From an uncultured Bacteroidales bacterium (lineage in GTDB: Bacteria > Bacteroidota > Bacteroidia > Bacteroidales > UBA932), in contig CAMYVB010000002.1 of NCBI GenBank assembly GCA_947302175.1, positions 62,001-126,000 on the forward strand: 64,000 bases of DNA. Reading direction: 5' to 3'. The notes under the pieces were generated by a model. The model saw nothing but the letters and a program-made list of their open reading frames with translations, was not told the origin of the DNA and made no database searches. Of the stretch, positions 61,798 to 64,000 are shown piece after piece; position 1 is the first letter of the stretch, and each line of letters starts with the position of its first letter. The translations under genes were made by a program, and so were the position numbers.

Positions 61798-63021
61798 ATG
61801 AAAGTAAACGTATTTAAAACCATCGCAGCCGCCCTTATGGGCGCCCTGATCCTCGCTTCATGCGAGCCCACCGTTCCCACATGCTCCGGCCTCATCGGAA
61901 TAAACATTACCGGTCTCGACGGCGTCCCCGCCCCTGACAGCTACACCATCACGATTACCAATGTCGGTACCACCGAAGTCACGACAATCGAGAGCCCCAG
62001 CCCCCTTATCTCCGTCATGGACCTGGCCCCCGGCACCTATGACATCACCGTCAAGGCCGTCACTTCCAAAGGCGGTAGCGCATACATACTCACCGGCTCC
62101 GCCAGCTCCGTTGTATTTACCGGCGGCGACTTCGGCAGCATTTACGTTGATCTCACCGCAGTGAAGAGCTCCGCTCTCATCATGAAGGAAATCCATTACA
62201 ACGCCACCAAGACCCTCCCCAACGAGCAGGGTAAGACCAGCACCTATCTCAAAGACACCTTCTTCGAGCTTTACAACAACGGTGACGAGACCGTCTATCT
62301 CGACGGCGTGTGCCTTGGCAATGCTCTCTCCAGCACTACTTTCGACTTCTCCGCCCAGCAGGATAAACTGAGCCATCCCGTTTCCGAATATGTCTTCATG
62401 GAGACCTATGTCTGGAGGATCCCCGGCTCCGGCAAGCAGTATCCTCTCGCTCCCGGCGAGTCCGCAATCATCTCCGCTTCCGCCATTGACCACTCCCTCG
62501 TGGCCAACGCTCCCAGCCACGTCACCGCTGAGTTCGAGACCATATGCCAGAAATACATCGACAAGGGCCAGACCGACGCCAACGCCATCAACTTGGAACT
62601 TGCCTGCACCATCAAGGCTTCCGGCCTTGCCAACCAGTTCGGCAATTTCACGGGTGAAGCATGGGTGCTATTCTATCCCAGCGAGCCTCTCCGTGCCGAC
62701 GGTCAGTACCTCGAGTCCAACAAGGCCAATAACTATGGCCAGGAAGTCCTGATCGCCGACGTTCTCGATGCCGTCGACCTCAAGAAGAACGCCGCTGCCG
62801 AAAAGCAGCTCGTCGATGCCCTCGATATGGGTTCCATCTGGTGCGCCACCACCGGCGGCAACCAGAGCATAGTCCGCAAGGTCTCCGGCGAAAAGGATGG
62901 CCGCAAGATTTACCAGGACACCAACAACACTACCGACGACTTCGAAGTCGTCGAGGGACCCGTACTCCGCAGGAACGGCGCCAAGCGTCCTTCCTGGAGC
63001 ACCTGGACCACCGCCCAGTAG
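61798..63021 (+). CDS. DUF4876 lipoprotein
   Basis: 407 residues. Lipobox 'ALILASCEP' with Cys about residue 22. An N-terminal Ig/CNA-like beta domain ('ITGLDGVPAPDSYTITITNV') follows. The DUF4876 core (about 120-400) has 'LIMKEIHYNATKTLPNEQGK', 'KDTFFELYNNGDETVYLDGV' (lamin-tail-like) and a basic end 'RNGAKRPSWSTWTTAQ'. It usually accompanies a TonB-dependent receptor and a DUF6850 barrel and probably sits on the cell surface beside the receptor, possibly as a ligand-binding cover in place of SusD. It starts 13 bases after the receptor stop. Confidence 0.85.
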   Translation: MKVNVFKTIAAALMGALILASCEPTVPTCSGLIGINITGLDGVPAPDSYTITITNVGTTEVTTIESPSPLISVMDLAPGTYDITVKAVTSKGGSAYILTGSASSVVFTGGDFGSIYVDLTAVKSSALIMKEIHYNATKTLPNEQGKTSTYLKDTFFELYNNGDETVYLDGVCLGNALSSTTFDFSAQQDKLSHPVSEYVFMETYVWRIPGSGKQYPLAPGESAIISASAIDHSLVANAPSHVTAEFETICQKYIDKGQTDANAINLELACTIKASGLANQFGNFTGEAWVLFYPSEPLRADGQYLESNKANNYGQEVLIADVLDAVDLKKNAAAEKQLVDALDMGSIWCATTGGNQSIVRKVSGEKDGRKIYQDTNNTTDDFEVVEGPVLRRNGAKRPSWSTWTTAQ

Positions 63022-63023
63022 TA

Positions 63024-64000
63024 ATGTACAGATTTGTCCTCAGCTTAGCCGTCTTGATGCTCCTGCCCTTCGGGGCGGGAGCTCAGGACAGTTTTTCCGT
63101 TTCCCGCGAGCTGGACGCCACGCCCTGGCACTTTTCGTCAAATGCCGCAGGCCTCGCCGAGAAGGGACTTCCCAATATCAACTCTGCAGGCTTCCTCTAT
63201 GACTACAAGGCGGGCGAGTTCCGCCTCCTGCCCGAGGGACAGAGCGTAGGCGACCTGAGGTTCGACACGGAAGGTACGACCCGCATAGGCAAAATGACCC
63301 TTTGGGGCAAATTCGCCTACGACCGCATCTCGGAAAAGGGCGCGAGCTTCAACACAATGCTCTACGACCCCTTCGATGAGCGTTTTCTCTACCACGTGGC
63401 AGACTCCGTGGAGAGCGGCTGGAAGAAGCAGTCGTACGATATGCGCTTCAAGGCCGCAATGCCTCTCGGTGAGCACTTCTCCGCGGGTCTCGAGGCTGCG
63501 TACATAGATAAAATAGCAGCAAAACAGAACGACCCAAGGGCCGAGACCTATCATTACGACCTCTATCTCAAGCCTGGCGTCACTCTCAAGGCCGGGAAAT
63601 GCAAATTCGGTATAAACGGCACATGGTCGCACACCTTCGTGCGTTCAAGCCCCTCGCTTGCCAACAACACCTATAGCCAGCCCGTCTATATACTTCACGG
63701 CCTTGGCAATTACATAGGCGAAATCATTGGCGGCAACAGCCTGAGCACCATGTACCACAAGAGCGATTCCTACGGCGGAGGTGTCCAGATGGAGTATGCC
63801 GGCTCGTCATGGTCAGTCCTGACGGAAGTGACCGGTCTCTACAGCCTTTCCACGACGGTGGAGAGCCCCACCAATCCCCGTCTTTACGGCACGACAAAGA
63901 AAACGGACTTCGGCCTGAACGCGTTTTTGCGCTGGGGCAGAGGTAACGCCCTGGACCTCAAGGCCGGCTTTGTCAGGACCATAGGAATAGAGCCCACTAC
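63024..64000 (+). CDS. DUF6850-type outer-membrane barrel protein (partial, runs off the window)
   Basis: 325 codons visible, no stop before the window end. Signal peptide 'MYRFVLSLAVLMLLPFGAGA', then 'WHFSSNAAGLAEKGLPNINS' and a series of antiparallel strands with alternating hydrophobic and polar residues ('GTTRIGKMTLWGKFAYDRIS', 'FKAAMPLGEHFSAGLEAAYI'). Matches the family that follows DUF4876 in Bacteroidota TonB loci. The start overlaps the DUF4876 stop region (2-base gap). Role unknown; likely an outer-membrane partner of the receptor. Confidence 0.75.
   Translation, partial: MYRFVLSLAVLMLLPFGAGAQDSFSVSRELDATPWHFSSNAAGLAEKGLPNINSAGFLYDYKAGEFRLLPEGQSVGDLRFDTEGTTRIGKMTLWGKFAYDRISEKGASFNTMLYDPFDERFLYHVADSVESGWKKQSYDMRFKAAMPLGEHFSAGLEAAYIDKIAAKQNDPRAETYHYDLYLKPGVTLKAGKCKFGINGTWSHTFVRSSPSLANNTYSQPVYILHGLGNYIGEIIGGNSLSTMYHKSDSYGGGVQMEYAGSSWSVLTEVTGLYSLSTTVESPTNPRLYGTTKKTDFGLNAFLRWGRGNALDLKAGFVRTIGIEPT

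Noticed and set aside
1..64000. CRISPR arrays, rRNA genes, riboswitches, prophage genes
   Set aside because: Looked for repeat-spacer patterns, rRNA cores and phage structural genes by eye; none seen. A covariance-model scan would be decisive for small RNAs.

Overview
This 64 kb window looks like chromosomal DNA from a member of the Bacteroidales (phylum Bacteroidota). The signs are gene content typical of that group (TonB-dependent receptor with a carboxypeptidase-like N-terminal domain, DUF4876, GH97, DUF5106, a short divergent PpiD, the coaX/OMP/TPR/lptC/ppiD cluster, a eukaryote-type single-chain glycyl-tRNA synthetase) and many promoters matching the Bacteroidota -7 box TAnnTTTG. The genus cannot be named from the sequence alone. 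There are no rRNA genes, CRISPR arrays or intact transposons. One tRNA gene, tRNA-Ser(GCU), is present. No gene-free gap exceeds 300 bases.

Layout. 0-3.1 kb: nitroreductase, sugar:H+ symporter, and a fusion of free-methionine-R-sulfoxide reductase with MsrA. 3.1-11.9 kb: tRNA-Ser, then a leftward operon of five exported proteins (endonuclease/phosphatase family, alkaline phosphatase, beta-helix protein, GH78 alpha-L-rhamnosidase, DUF2207 protein). 11.9-18 kb: a ThiL-like protein, two bactofilins, and a leftward sufS-sufE-sufT-folK-glyS operon. 18-27 kb: housekeeping genes (ruvA, mnmG, ybeY, tonB, hflX, sdhBA without sdhC, ruvB). 27-36.6 kb: mfd, then coaX, an outer-membrane protein, a TPR protein, lptC and a PpiD-like chaperone. 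36.6-37.8 kb: a frameshifted PD-(D/E)XK transposase-family gene between two copies of a palindromic repeat. 37.8-48.4 kb: ychF, a second endonuclease/phosphatase protein, galK, a leftward ksgA-CpXC-CNNM cluster, mutS and GH97. 48.4-56.8 kb: a large predicted metallopeptidase/propeller/barrel protein, a DUF5106 lipoprotein, thyA-folA, and two tandem NSS transporters. 56.8-64 kb: a gingipain-like (C25) peptidase overlapping a TonB-dependent receptor, followed by a DUF4876 lipoprotein and a DUF6850-type barrel that runs off the window.

Main interpretation. Several independent signals suggest that this window carries the chromosome replication origin. An AT-rich 250-base gap between ruvB and mfd (about 27.0-27.2 kb) holds three exact TTATCAACA DnaA-box-like sequences and a one-mismatch fourth. 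Two parS-like palindromes lie 8 kb to the left, one of them exactly filling the 16 bases between the ruvA and mnmG stop codons. Gene orientation also switches from mostly leftward to mostly rightward at this gap. This remains an inference until it is tested by GC skew, comparison with other genomes, or ParB/DnaA binding data.

The most likely undescribed functional unit is the C25 peptidase-HEAT / TonB receptor / DUF4876 / DUF6850 cluster at the right end. It looks like a cell-surface import or processing system with its own cysteine peptidase.
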